Of a stretch of 64,000 bases of DNA, positions 41,639 through 51,400 are shown piece after piece; positions within the stretch are counted from its first letter, which is position 1; the number at the start of each line of letters is the position of its first letter. The stretch lies in assembly GCF_004005495.1 (NCBI RefSeq), contig NZ_RZYA01000008.1:289791-353790 (forward strand), in the 5' to 3' direction. Both the position numbers and the translations under genes were made by a program. Source of the DNA: Streptomyces antnestii. GTDB lineage: Bacteria; Actinomycetota; Actinomycetes; Streptomycetales; Streptomycetaceae. Under the pieces are notes generated by a model, which was given only the letters and a program-made list of their open reading frames with translations, was not told the DNA's origin and did no database searches.

Positions 41639-42513
41639 CCATGAACGACCGCGCCGCTCCGCTCCGCGTCGCCCTGTTCGGCCACGGGATCAGCTCTTCG
41701 CTCTCGCCCCGCCTGCACGAATCCGAGGCGTCGGCTCAAGGCCTGACCCTGCGTTACGAACTGATGGACACTCGCGACGACGGCCGCCCACTGAGCCGCC
41801 GACTCGACGACCTGAAGGAACACGGTTACGCGGGGGCGAACATCACTCACCCGCACAAGCGAGAGGTCATCGACCTCCTCGACGAGGTGGCCCCGGCGGC
41901 GCAGCGGTTGGGTGCCGTGAACACCGTGCTCTTCACGGACCGGGGAGCAGTCGGACACAACACGGACGCTCCCGGTTACGCCGCCGCCTTCCGCCGCCAC
42001 CTCGCCGGTGTGCCCATGCGCTCGGTCGTGCAGACGGGCGCCGGCGGGGCCGGATCGGCCGTCGCGCATGCACAGTTGGACGCCGGGGTGGGCCGCATCG
42101 GCGTGTACGACGTGGATCACGGCCGTGCCGAGGCTCTGGTCGCGGACCTGCGCGAGGTCCACGGCGCCGGACGCGCCCACGTGGTCACGGACGTGCACGC
42201 CACCGTCGCCGAGGCCGATGGGCTGGTCAACGCCAGCCCCGTCGGCATGGCTCATCTCCCGGGCACTCCGGTGAGCGTCGAACTGCTCCGGCCACCGCTG
42301 TGGGTCAGCGATGTCGTCTATATGCCGGTGGACACGGAGCTGCTCGTCGCGTCCAGGGCGCGCGGGCTGCGCACCTTGTCCGGCATCCACATGTGCGTGC
42401 ACCAGGCGGCGCTCGCTTTCGAACTGTTCACCGGCCACACGGCGAACGTCGACCGGATGGCAGCCCAGGTCGCCGAGGCCGCGCCCCGGCCCACCGGTTC
42501 GAACCGGCTCTGA
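41635..42513 (+). CDS. Shikimate/quinate dehydrogenase (AroE-like)
   Basis: A 292-residue NAD(P)-dependent dehydrogenase. HGISSSLSPRLHE near residues 18-30 binds substrate, NITHPHKREV near 70 contains the catalytic lysine, NTDAPGY near 109 the catalytic aspartate, and GAGGAGSA near 131 the dinucleotide loop. DVDHGRAEAL after beta-2 has an acidic residue, which favours NAD over NADP and so a catabolic quinate/shikimate role. An alternative ATG lies two codons later. Confidence 0.87.
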   Translation: MTMNDRAAPLRVALFGHGISSSLSPRLHESEASAQGLTLRYELMDTRDDGRPLSRRLDDLKEHGYAGANITHPHKREVIDLLDEVAPAAQRLGAVNTVLFTDRGAVGHNTDAPGYAAAFRRHLAGVPMRSVVQTGAGGAGSAVAHAQLDAGVGRIGVYDVDHGRAEALVADLREVHGAGRAHVVTDVHATVAEADGLVNASPVGMAHLPGTPVSVELLRPPLWVSDVVYMPVDTELLVASRARGLRTLSGIHMCVHQAALAFELFTGHTANVDRMAAQVAEAAPRPTGSNRL

Positions 42514-42620
42514 CGGGCCTGCGGGGCAAGGCCCAGGAGCTACTCTCGCGTGGCCTTGCCGTGGAGCCCGAGCTTCGTGATCGTGCGCCGGAGTGCCGCG
42601 ACTTGGATCCGGGCCGCTAG

Positions 42621-43088
42621 CAGGCGCGCCAAGCCCTCGGCCGGTCCCGGGGCGGGCTGACCACCAAGATCCACCTCGCCGTGGACGGCCGGGGCCTGCC
42701 GCTGTCCATCGTGCTCACGCCCGGCAACGTCAACGACGCCACCGCCTTCGGGGACGTTCTCGACGGGATCCGCGTCCCTCGGGCCGCCGCGGGTCGCCCG
42801 CGCACAACGCCGGATCGAGTACTGGGCGACAAGGCGTATGCGAGCCGGGCGATCCGCCACCTGCTGCGGCGCCGGGGCATCGCCGCCACGATCCCCGAGC
42901 GCCGCGACCAGGAGGCTGACCGCCGACGCCGCGAGCGCCTCGGCGGCCGACCACTCGCCTTCGACAAGGAGATCTACCGCGACCGCAACGTGGTCGAGCG
43001 ATGCTTCGCCCGCCTGAAGCGGTTCCGCGCGGCTGCCACACAGTTCGACAAACTCGCTGACCGCTGCCGCGCCGGAGTCGTCCTGTGC
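42621..43088 (+). pseudogene. C-terminal part of an IS5-family transposase
   Basis: The frame reads QALGRSRGGLTTKIHLAVDG, then LPLSIVLTPGNVNDATAFG, DKAYASRAIRHLLRRRGI and the last catalytic region EIYRDRNVVERCFARLKRFR. This is the DDE core and end of an IS5-type transposase. A stop just upstream (TAG) removes the N-terminal half, and homology is lost before a normal end. It separates the shikimate block from the phosphatase block. Confidence 0.82.
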
Positions 43089-43243
43089 GTCCCTCATCCT
43101 CTGGCCCTGCGAGCCGACCATGTGATTATTTGTCAGACACGCTCAAGTCCGCGCCCTGCCGGTCGGTCAGGTTCGCCGCCTTCTGCAGCACCGTGACCAG
43201 CGCCAGCACCAGCGCCAGCCGCCCCGGTAGACCCACCCACCCG

Positions 43244-44359
43244 TTACCGGCTGGCGTTGTTGTACACGTCGCTCCCGAACCGGGTCAGCCCCGGCAGCGC
43301 CGCGTAACCCAGGTGGGACAGCCCGAACGCATCCTCCATGCTGGCCAGCAGCGAGTAGTGGTTGTACGGGGTGTCGCTCGTGGTGCCGGGTTGCACATAC
43401 GGGGAGAGCACCAGGGCGCCGACCCGGCCGCCGCCGAGACCGGTCATGCCCGGCAGCGCGGCGTTGGGCCCGGGGCCCTCGCCGCAGCACGCACTCGCGT
43501 CCTGCTGCGGCCCGTCGGACTCGTCGAAGGTGATGACGAGGACGCCGTCCTTCTTGAACGCCGGAGACCCCGTGACGACCGGCACCCACCGTTTCAGCCA
43601 TGCGTCGGCCGAGACCAGACCACCCGGCTCGCCGTCGACACACGGGGAGTCGTGCCCGTCGTGGCAGAGGTTGGGCGTGATGTACGTGAGGTTCGAGGTG
43701 GTGTCGATCTTCTGCAGGTCGGTGGGGAGGGCCGAGAAGTCCACGACCTGCTTGGCGCAGTCGGGCGAGTCGATGATCGACGAGAAGTAGACGAACGGGT
43801 TGTGCCGGGCGGCGTACTGGTCGCCCACCTTGGCCCGCTGCGTGTCGTCGACCGCGCCCAGCTCGGGGTGGCGGCACGGGGTGCCCATGTCCTCCATGTA
43901 CCCCTTCCAGGAGCGCCCGGCCGCCGTGAGCTGGCCGGCGAGGGTCGGCACCGAGGAGGGGTAGACGCAACCCTGGCCAACTGCCTGCCCGGGGGCGGCG
44001 GTTCCGGTCCGGACGAAGGGCGTGAAGGTCTGGCAGTCGGACTGGGTGTCGGCGTTGGGGCCCTGTCCGGACAGCTGCGAGATGTAGTTGTCGAGGCTGA
44101 AGTGCCCGGTCCCGTGGTACTGCGAGAGCAGGACGCCCTGCGAGCGCAGCGTCTGGCTGAGGTACGGGGCCTTCGAGGCCGCGCCCCATGTTTCGTCGTA
44201 GCCCTTGTTCTCCAGGTTGATGACGAAGACGTGGCCGATCGATGGCTGGGCCGAAGCGGCGCCCGCCTTGGCCGTGCTGCCGGACATGGAGGCGACGAGC
44301 ACCGCGGCCAGCAGGGCGAGGCTGCCGATGACGGAGAGTCGGACGGGTCTGCGGATCAC
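43244..44359 (-). CDS. Secreted phosphoesterase/acid phosphatase (phospholipase C-like family)
   Basis: A 371-residue exported protein: signal peptide to about residue 35, then the PF04185-type alkaline-phosphatase-superfamily core. HVFVINLENKGYDET near residue 43 carries the metal/nucleophile region, YHGTGHFSLDNY near 81 and VITFDESDG near 273 further metal ligands, and PYNHYSLLASMEDAFG near 335 the final conserved motif. It probably releases phosphate from organic esters outside the cell. It sits just downstream of a second phosphatase on the same strand. Confidence 0.85.
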   Translation of the reverse strand: MIRRPVRLSVIGSLALLAAVLVASMSGSTAKAGAASAQPSIGHVFVINLENKGYDETWGAASKAPYLSQTLRSQGVLLSQYHGTGHFSLDNYISQLSGQGPNADTQSDCQTFTPFVRTGTAAPGQAVGQGCVYPSSVPTLAGQLTAAGRSWKGYMEDMGTPCRHPELGAVDDTQRAKVGDQYAARHNPFVYFSSIIDSPDCAKQVVDFSALPTDLQKIDTTSNLTYITPNLCHDGHDSPCVDGEPGGLVSADAWLKRWVPVVTGSPAFKKDGVLVITFDESDGPQQDASACCGEGPGPNAALPGMTGLGGGRVGALVLSPYVQPGTTSDTPYNHYSLLASMEDAFGLSHLGYAALPGLTRFGSDVYNNASR

Positions 44360-44390
44360 AGAGGAAACCTCCCGAGGGGCAAGGACCGCG

Positions 44391-45893
44391 TCAGCTGTCG
44401 CTGCGCGGCCGGGTGAGGGTGAAGGACTCGAAGGGCTGCGGCGCCAGGCTCGAGCCCGCCGCGGTGTGGTAGTAGGTGACCTTCAGGTTGGTCGGTCCTC
44501 CGGGAACGGTGCCGGGGTCGACGTCGACCATCGCGAAGCCGTAGGGCCAGGCGGGGTCGCGTACCGCCGACCAGGTCGCCGTCTCGGTGGCGAAGGATGT
44601 GGCGGAGCGGCCGGTGATCACCTTGGCCACCGGGGGTGCGCCATCGGTTCCTCCCGCGTAGGCGTTGGTGGGGGCGTCCGTGCCGCCACCGCCGAGGACC
44701 AGGTGGACCGTGCCCTTGCTGGTGTCGACGACATCCGTGGCGGTGGCCACGACATGCGGGCGCAGGGTGGCGCTGTCCCGGTCGATGCCGCGCACCGGGT
44801 GGGTCCGCTCGTAATCGTGGTCATGGCCTGCCAGCACCAGGTCCACGCCGTACTGGTCGAACAGCGGGCCGAACTCCTGCCGGATGCCGAGGTCGCTGCC
44901 GTTGCCCGTGGCGGACGACATCAGCAGTTGGTGCATGCAGACCACGACCCAGTCGATGGACTTGTCCGAGCGGGCCCGGGCCAGCGTCTGCTGCAACCAC
45001 TGCCGCTGCGCGCCGCCGCTGTAACCGCGGACATAGAAGTTTCCGGCGTCCTGGTAGCACACGTCGTCGTTCTGGAGGATGACGAAGCGCACCGAACCGA
45101 CCGTGAACGCATACCAGTTGCCGGCGAAGTCGGTGGATCCGTTGCCCGGCAGCCAGAAGCGGGTGAGGTACGAGGCGAAGCCCTGGGGACCGTTGCCCGT
45201 CTCGTTCTCGTGGTTGCCCGCCGCGGGCATCCAGGGGCGGTTGCGGGCGGAGCGCATGTTGTTGTTGAAGAAGGCGTTCCACGCCGCCGCCGGGTTGCGC
45301 TGGACGTCGCTGTAGGCCAGGTCCCCGTTGAGCAGGTGCAGCAGCGGCTGCTTGGCCTCCACCTGGTCCACCACATAGGCGCCGAACGGGCTGGAGACGG
45401 CGTAGGCCGGATCCCCGGTCCCCTGGTCGCCGAAACTGGTGAAGCGGAACGGCGCTCGGCCGCGCGGCCCGGTGGTGAAGGATCCGGTCACCGGCGAGGC
45501 CCCGTCGTGGAACACCTCGTAGACGTAGTCCTGGGAGGGCAGGAGGTGGTCCAGCGGCACATGGTGGGTGTAGACCTCGATGCCGGTGGAGTGGTCCACG
45601 TAGGTGCGAGTGACGGCCTGCACCGTGGAGCCGTACCCATGTGTCGGTGTGCCCAGCCTGAGTTGCGGGTTGGAGACCGAGGCGGGGGTGGTCCAGGAGA
45701 CGGCCATCTGAGAGGCCGCGTCCGCCCCGAACTGGAGGTGCAACTGCTCGGGTCCAGCGGTCCCGGCCTGGGCCGGCTGCTGCCACAGTGCGGGGGCGCT
45801 GACGGCCGCGGCGGCCGCGGTCGCCCCCTTGATGAGCGTACGGCGGTCGACGCTCCGCTCTCTGAATTGGTTCGCACACGATGCATTACGCAT
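44391..45893 (-). CDS. Secreted purple acid phosphatase-like metallophosphoesterase (Tat substrate)
   Basis: A 500-residue protein with a twin-arginine signal (DRRTLIKGA) at residues 16-24, an N-terminal fibronectin-like purple acid phosphatase domain (about 50-150), and a metallophosphatase domain. Metal motifs are SFGDQGTGD near 160, NGDLAYSD near 200, AAGNHENE near 232, and MHQLL with GHDHDYERTHP near 330-375. Tat export fits a folded di-metal enzyme. It is upstream of the other phosphatase by 31 bases, so both may form a phosphate-scavenging unit; no PHO box was recognised. Confidence 0.87.
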   Translation of the reverse strand: MRNASCANQFRERSVDRRTLIKGATAAAAAVSAPALWQQPAQAGTAGPEQLHLQFGADAASQMAVSWTTPASVSNPQLRLGTPTHGYGSTVQAVTRTYVDHSTGIEVYTHHVPLDHLLPSQDYVYEVFHDGASPVTGSFTTGPRGRAPFRFTSFGDQGTGDPAYAVSSPFGAYVVDQVEAKQPLLHLLNGDLAYSDVQRNPAAAWNAFFNNNMRSARNRPWMPAAGNHENETGNGPQGFASYLTRFWLPGNGSTDFAGNWYAFTVGSVRFVILQNDDVCYQDAGNFYVRGYSGGAQRQWLQQTLARARSDKSIDWVVVCMHQLLMSSATGNGSDLGIRQEFGPLFDQYGVDLVLAGHDHDYERTHPVRGIDRDSATLRPHVVATATDVVDTSKGTVHLVLGGGGTDAPTNAYAGGTDGAPPVAKVITGRSATSFATETATWSAVRDPAWPYGFAMVDVDPGTVPGGPTNLKVTYYHTAAGSSLAPQPFESFTLTRPRSDS

Positions 45894-45899
45894 GCATCG
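45879..45899 (-). promoter_or_regulatory. Palindrome covering the start codon of the purple acid phosphatase gene
   Basis: CGATGCAT and ATGCATCG (8-base arms, 5-base loop) flank and overlap the ATG at 45891-45893. It could be an operator or an mRNA hairpin hiding the start. Confidence 0.45.
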
Positions 45900-46497
45900 C
45901 AGTCAGCCAGCGACGGTTGAACGGCGCAAGAACGCCCGTTGTGCAGATATCGAGGAGTCCGTGGCCGACGGCTTGAACCGCAGGTCACGCCACTGACGGT
46001 GGCGTATCACGATTCCCACTCAGCGGGAGCGCGGTGGCGCGGGGCCGCCGAGCCACTGATCGACGGGTGCGACAGCAGGTAACACCGACGCCCTCCCCTG
46101 GCGAGGCAGACACCCCATCAGGAATTCCGGGCCACTCCCCTAATCGTGCAACTCCCTCGGATACCTATGCTCAAAGACTCGTCGTGGCTGGTCAAGGCAG
46201 ATTCCGTACGGCCGCGCCGAACCCTCACCAGATACCTGGAGCACCCAACGGGCACCGGCCTCACCGCGCGAACCGCCCGCCCCCATCCACCTCGCCGAGC
46301 ACCGAGTCCACCGCACAGCGGTTCTCGGCGGACTCATCAACGACTGCCAAACCGCCAGTTGACGCCACTACGAACCCGCAGATCAGCGACCGAATTCCAT
46401 ATTTGGGCCCCACACGCATCCCCGCGGAAGCGGTGGGTACGTATCCCTGGCGTTCCACAGCTCCATGCACCTGGTTCCGGCCGGCCAAGGAGGACAC
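45900..46497. other. Intergenic stretch between divergent phosphatase and HD-domain genes
   Basis: No convincing gene in any frame. It must contain the promoters of both divergent units, but no clear -35/-10 pair or known operator was recognised. Confidence 0.45.
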
Positions 46498-47061
46498 ATG
46501 AAGGACCAAGCCACCTTCACCCGCATGCAGGACGGCACCCGCGAGGACTACGAGATCATCGAGCGAGCCGAGGCGGAGTTCGTACGGGGGCTGCCCGAGC
46601 GCGTGCTCGGCGCCGTGGAAGCACTCGCGGCGGGCGGGCTCGGCGGCTACCCGATCAGCCGCTACGAGCATTCCCTGCAGTCAGCAAGCCGGGCCCTGCG
46701 CGACGGCCGGGAGACCGAGTACGTGGTCGCGGCACTCGTCCACGACATCGGCGACACCCTCGCGCCGCTGAGCCACGGCTCACTGGCGGCAGCCGTGTTG
46801 CGCCCGTACGTCTCGGAGCGAGTGAGCTGGATCGTGGACCACCACCCCGTCTTCCAGATGCACTACTACGCCGCCCACACGGGAGGGGATCCCGACGCCC
46901 GGGAGCGGTACCGCGGCCACCAATGGTTCGACGACACCGTCGAGTTCTGCGAGAGGTACGACGAGAACTGCTTCGACGCGAACTACCAGAGCTTCTCCCT
47001 GGACACCTTCACCCCGCTGGTCAAGGAGGTGTTCGGCCGGACGCCCTGGACTCAGGGCTGA
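46498..47061 (+). CDS. HD-domain protein, possible PhnZ-like diiron oxygenase/phosphohydrolase
   Basis: A 187-residue HD-superfamily protein: YPISRYEHSLQSA near residues 51-63 supplies the first histidine, ALVHDIGDTLAP near 78-89 the HD pair, and DHHPVFQMHYYA near 109-120 later metal ligands. The YEHSLQSA and HDIGD spacing recalls mixed-valent diiron oxygenases such as PhnZ, which cleave phosphonates. The neighbouring phosphatases make a phosphorus role attractive but unproven. ATG with AAGGAGG directly upstream (46486-46492). Confidence 0.75.
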   Translation: MKDQATFTRMQDGTREDYEIIERAEAEFVRGLPERVLGAVEALAAGGLGGYPISRYEHSLQSASRALRDGRETEYVVAALVHDIGDTLAPLSHGSLAAAVLRPYVSERVSWIVDHHPVFQMHYYAAHTGGDPDARERYRGHQWFDDTVEFCERYDENCFDANYQSFSLDTFTPLVKEVFGRTPWTQG

Positions 47062-47170
47062 GGCAACTGCTCGACGCCGCCCGCTGCAGGCTCAGGACGC
47101 AGCAGGCTCTCCCCGCTGATGCGCCCGCCACGAGCGCGGCCACCCCGACCGACTCCACCCCAGTCACATC

Positions 47171-47204
47171 CGCCCTCGCCCGGAACTGCTGCCGTACGAG
47201 GGCG
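47171..47204. terminator. Possible terminator hairpin between converging genes
   Basis: CGCCCTCG (47171-47178) pairs with CGAGGGCG (47197-47204) in the gap between the HD-domain gene and the FKBP gene, which converge here. The stem is short for the loop size. Confidence 0.4.
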
Positions 47205-47303
47205 GGGACGCCTCCGGCGCGTAGGGGCGGGCGGCCCTCGTAACTTCGCGCAGGTCAGAGGCGCGTACGGGGCGCTTCACGGGTACCCGGCGCCCGCACC
47301 GGG

Positions 47304-48314
47304 CTAGACAGCGGCCAGTACGTCCAGTACGGAGACCACGGTCGAGTTCGCCGGTATCCCCTTCGGGGGGTGCGCGCCGTAGGCCAGGCTTGCGGGGATG
47401 ACGACCAGTACCCGGCTGCCCACCCGTTGGCCGACCAGGGCCTTGTCCCAGCCCCTGAGCACGTTGCCGCGGCCGATGGCCGTGATCAGCGGTTGGCCGG
47501 CGGCGCGCGAGCTCATGAACAGCTCGCCCCTCCCGGATTTCCACGTCGTCGACGAGTGCTGGAGCACCACTGTCCGGCCGGACTTCACCACCGGCCCCGC
47601 CCCGGTCACCAGGGGTTCGACGATGAGCTTCGCGGGCGCGTCGCGGTCGGGCACCGTGATGGCCGCCGTGCCCTGCGCGTGGTCCATCCGTACCCGGGGC
47701 AGGGTGTCAGCGACCGTGGCCTGGCTGCCGGGGACGGTGGCCCGGGCGGCGATGACCCGTATCACGTCGACCACGAACACGAGCGTGTCCTTGCCGGATA
47801 CGCCCAACTCGGCGTTGCCGCCGGCACCGTAAGCGGCCGCGGGCGGAGCGACCACGAGCACCCGGCTCCCGGCGCGCTGCCCCTGCACCGCGCGGTCCAG
47901 TGCGGTCAGCATCGCGCCCCGCCCGACCGGGAAGACGCGTGGCCGGGCGTCCTTCTTGTAGGAATCGGCCAGCCGCTTGCCGGACTTCCACACCACCGCC
48001 GAGTACGCGGCTATGGCCACATCACCGTTGTGTGCCGCGCGGCCGTGCCCTGTGTGCAGGGGCTTGACCACGAACTTGCCCGTAGGCGCGGCCTTGGGGA
48101 CGGAGATGACGGCTCGGGCGCCGAACGGGCCGGTGGCGGTGGGCAGAACCGTGTCCGTGGCCTGCGCCTCGGGGATGTCCTGACGGACGGAGGCGACAGA
48201 GGGCGCGGGGAGCGGCCGGTGGTAGCCGTCCACGGAATGAGCGGTGGGTTTCGTACTGCTGCAGGCGGCCAGCAGCAGAGCCGGCACGAGAAGCAGCAAC
48301 GTTGACTTGCGCAC
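47304..48314 (-). CDS. Lipoprotein with two FKBP-type peptidyl-prolyl isomerase domains
   Basis: A 336-residue lipoprotein with lipobox LLAAC near residue 17. Two FKBP domains are seen at about residues 85-190 and 235-336, each ending with a GxRVLVV...YG strand pair (AGSRVLVVAPPAAAYGAGG; VGSRVLVVIPASLAYGAHPP) and a closing VFVVDVI / VSVLDVL strand. It would assist folding of exported proteins on the outer membrane face. GTG at 48314 is chosen because AGGAG lies five bases before it. It is directly downstream of the giant RHS gene on the same strand and may help that protein fold. Confidence 0.83.
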   Translation of the reverse strand: MRKSTLLLLVPALLLAACSSTKPTAHSVDGYHRPLPAPSVASVRQDIPEAQATDTVLPTATGPFGARAVISVPKAAPTGKFVVKPLHTGHGRAAHNGDVAIAAYSAVVWKSGKRLADSYKKDARPRVFPVGRGAMLTALDRAVQGQRAGSRVLVVAPPAAAYGAGGNAELGVSGKDTLVFVVDVIRVIAARATVPGSQATVADTLPRVRMDHAQGTAAITVPDRDAPAKLIVEPLVTGAGPVVKSGRTVVLQHSSTTWKSGRGELFMSSRAAGQPLITAIGRGNVLRGWDKALVGQRVGSRVLVVIPASLAYGAHPPKGIPANSTVVSVLDVLAAV

Positions 48315-48339
48315 TGTTACTCCTGGTCTCACACGGATC

Positions 48340-48367
48340 CGGGGGTCCGGGTCGCCCCGGACCCCCG
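48340..48367 (-). terminator. Terminator hairpin after the RHS gene
   Basis: CGGGGGTCCGGG (48340-48351) pairs perfectly with 48356-48367 across a four-base loop. It lies between the RHS stop and the FKBP start on the minus strand. Confidence 0.75.
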
Positions 48368-48414
48368 ACGCCGCAAGGCGACTTGAACCACGTCAGCGAG
48401 CTGACGTCAGTGAA

Positions 48415-51400
48415 CTAGTTGTGGATGTACAGGCATTGGTACGCGCGCTTGTAGCTGTTCACGAAGAACTGGGCGCAGACCTTGCCCTGGTACGGCAGCC
48501 ACTGGCTGCCGGGGGCGTATCGCCTCGGCACATGGCCCCGATAGCAGGTGTAGTGCGTCGCCCCTCTGCTCAGCCGGTACTTCCGGTTGGTGGTGGTGTA
48601 GTAGGAGAAGTCGATACGGGTGTTGCAGAAGACCGCGAACATGTACCCCGCGACGGAGCAGGACACATCGGCCAGTTCGTAGTTGATGTACCGCCCGTGG
48701 CCGACGATCCAGTGCTCGAGGTAGCAGCCCGCGGGAATCGGGATGCTGCTGCCGTGGAGGTCGTAGGAGATCGTCCAGAGTGACGAACTGCCCGACCCGC
48801 TCCGGGTCCGCTGGATCGGGATCTGGACGGAGGTGTCACCGGAGAGATCCGACAGCTGCAGTGCCATGGTGCCGCCGCTGCTGGTGACGGTGGCCTGGTC
48901 CGTGAGGTCCAGGATGTTCCGCACCTTCGACGTGGAGCCCGACTCGTCGAGCGTGGCCCACGCGGGCTCGCCGCCTTCCTGCCCGTAGTGCGAGGTGGAG
49001 GTGGACGTCGTGGTCCACGTGGTGTCCGGGTTCTGGGTCTCGATGACCCGGGTGGCAAGCCGTCCCTCGGCATCGGGTGTCCAGGTCTTGCGCTGTCCGG
49101 CCGCCGTCTCCTGGCTGGTCACGTCATTCGCGAAGTACGTGGTGCTCGTGCCGTCCGGACTGCTGATCAGCCGTCCGAGGGTGTCGTAGGCGTAGCCGCT
49201 GTCGACCGGGCGGTCGGCACTGTCGTAGGTGTACGACGTGGTGGTGCCGGCAGCCGTGTCGATGCTCGCGCAATCCGCTTCGGACTTCGTCTGCTGGGTC
49301 GTGCTCCCGTCGTTGTTGTACGTGTTCACCGCGCGCGTGCAGTCCAGGTCGGTCACCTCGTCGACCTGGGCGGCGCGGCCTGCCGCGTCGAACAGGACGG
49401 TGGACGTGGTGCTCACGCCGCTGGAGTCAGTGTGCTCGCGGATGCTTCCGTGCACGGTGTAGGCGACGTTGTCCGCCAACGGCACGGACTGGTCAGCGGT
49501 GTTGGTGTACGTCCGGGCAGTGTCGGCTCCGGTCGTGTCCCGGGTGGTGGTGAGCTGATACCCACCGGGGAGGTTCTCGGTGGCGAGGTTGCCCTCCGCG
49601 TCGTAGGAGCCGGAGAACGTACCGACGTCCGAGTCGTCGATCCGGGTGAGGAGTCCTCGGGGCTCCGCCGTGGTGTCGTAGGTGTAGGTGGTGGTGGACG
49701 GCGCCGAGTCGGACAGCTGCGTGAGCCGGTCCAGCGCGTCGTACTGGCGGCTGGTGGTGTTCCCCGCGCCGTCGTCGTACCCGGCCTCGCGCCCGAGGAC
49801 GTCGTAGGTGTGGGTCACCGTGTGGCCGCCGGCGCCGACCGAGGCCACCTTGCCGGTCTGTCCGTCGTACGTGGTGGTCGTGTCAGGGACGCTGTCGCCG
49901 CCGCCGGAGACCGTCACCAGCACCACGCGCTGCGCATCGTCGAAGGTCGATGTCGTGGTGCGCGTCGTCCCGTTGGCGGTGTGGGTGACCTTGGCCGCGT
50001 TGCCCCACCAGTCGTACTCGGTGGTGTCGGTGGGCAGCTGGGGCGGGTTGCTGCCGCTGCCGGTGACGGCCGCGGCCGGTCCGACGGAGCAGACGAGGTC
50101 GGCCCACTCCGGTCGTCCGTTGCACGCGCCCGTACCGGTGGCGGACCAGTAGGTGGTCACCATGGTCCGGGCGTCCGTACCGCTGGACATGGGCGTCATC
50201 GTCTTGCTGACCCGGCCGGAGGCATCGTAGACGGTGCGCTTGGCGATGTTCAGTCCGCTGGGGTCCTGGATCTCCGAGGTCTCCAGGCCCTTGGCCCAGT
50301 CGTAGGTCGTTGCGGTGGTGAGCGCGTCGCCGTCCGCGGGGTAGCCCGCGACATAGGCGCCGACGCGGCTGGTGGTGATCTGGTCGGAGACGGTGGCACT
50401 CCCGTCCGTGGGACGGCCCTCGTCGAAGGTGTTGGCCGTGTGCTCACGCGCCGGGACCTCGGTGCCTGCGACGAGCGGGGTTCCGCCGGCGCCGGCCGCC
50501 AGGTCCTGGTTGAGGGTCACCAGGTGCAGGGGGCCGAACTCCTCCAGTTTCCGCTGCCCGTCGGCCGAGTAGACCGTCGCGGTGGACAGCTTCTGGGCCC
50601 GATCGGCCGACGGCAGGGCGTCGATGCCGAGACGGGTGAGATCGGCGAGCTGCGTCCCGGAGGTGGCCAGAGCCAGCTCACGGTTGCTCGCGGTGAGCTC
50701 ACGCACCAGGTTGCCGAGGTTGTCGAACTCGGCGACACCGATGTGCCCGCCGGGCACAGCGGTGTTGACCTGTCGGCCCGATGCGTCGACGTACGAGATG
50801 CCGGCCCGCGCATAGCTGCCGGCGGTCAGTGCGGCACCGTCGTTGGCCGAGGGAACGGCGTCCGGCGGGAAGACGGCGGTGGCATCCGTGGGGATGTCCG
50901 CCTGCCCCCAGGCCGCCACATCGCTGCTCGCCATCGCATACGGCGCCTTGATACCCGAGAGGGGCACGTCGTAGACGATGGTCGTAACCGCGGTCCCGTT
51001 GGTCTGCGTCCGGCTCCCGGGGGTCAGAGTGGGCCGGGAGGCGCTGAGCAGCATCCCGTCACCTGCCGTGGCCGCGTTGCCGGCCTTGCCGTAGACGAAC
51101 GTCCACGGCAGCTCGCCGGGCGCGGTGAGCTGGGTGATCCGGCCCGCGCTGTCGTACGTGTACTGGGTCTTGAGCGCGGGGGAGATCCCCGGGTTCCACG
51201 CTTCGCGCAGGCGCCCGGACGTGTCGTAGGTGTAGCTCTGGACCGTCTTGTACGACGCCGTGGACGCACCGGGCTCGGTCGAGTACAGCCGGATCGAGCT
51301 CACCTGGCCTGTGTAGTCGCCGAAGGTGCTCGCGGTGGCCGTGGTGGCGGTGGCGTAGACGAACTGCAGGACCCGGCATCCCTTGGTCGTCGGGGTCGAG

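Noticed and set aside
43105..43140. Terminal inverted repeat of the IS5-type element near GATTATTTGTCAGACACG
   Set aside because: It looks like some IS ends, but no matching partner end was found upstream of 42621.
47304..48314. Immunity protein for the RHS C-terminus
   Set aside because: Two clear FKBP isomerase domains and a lipobox explain the gene; nothing specific links it to toxin neutralisation.
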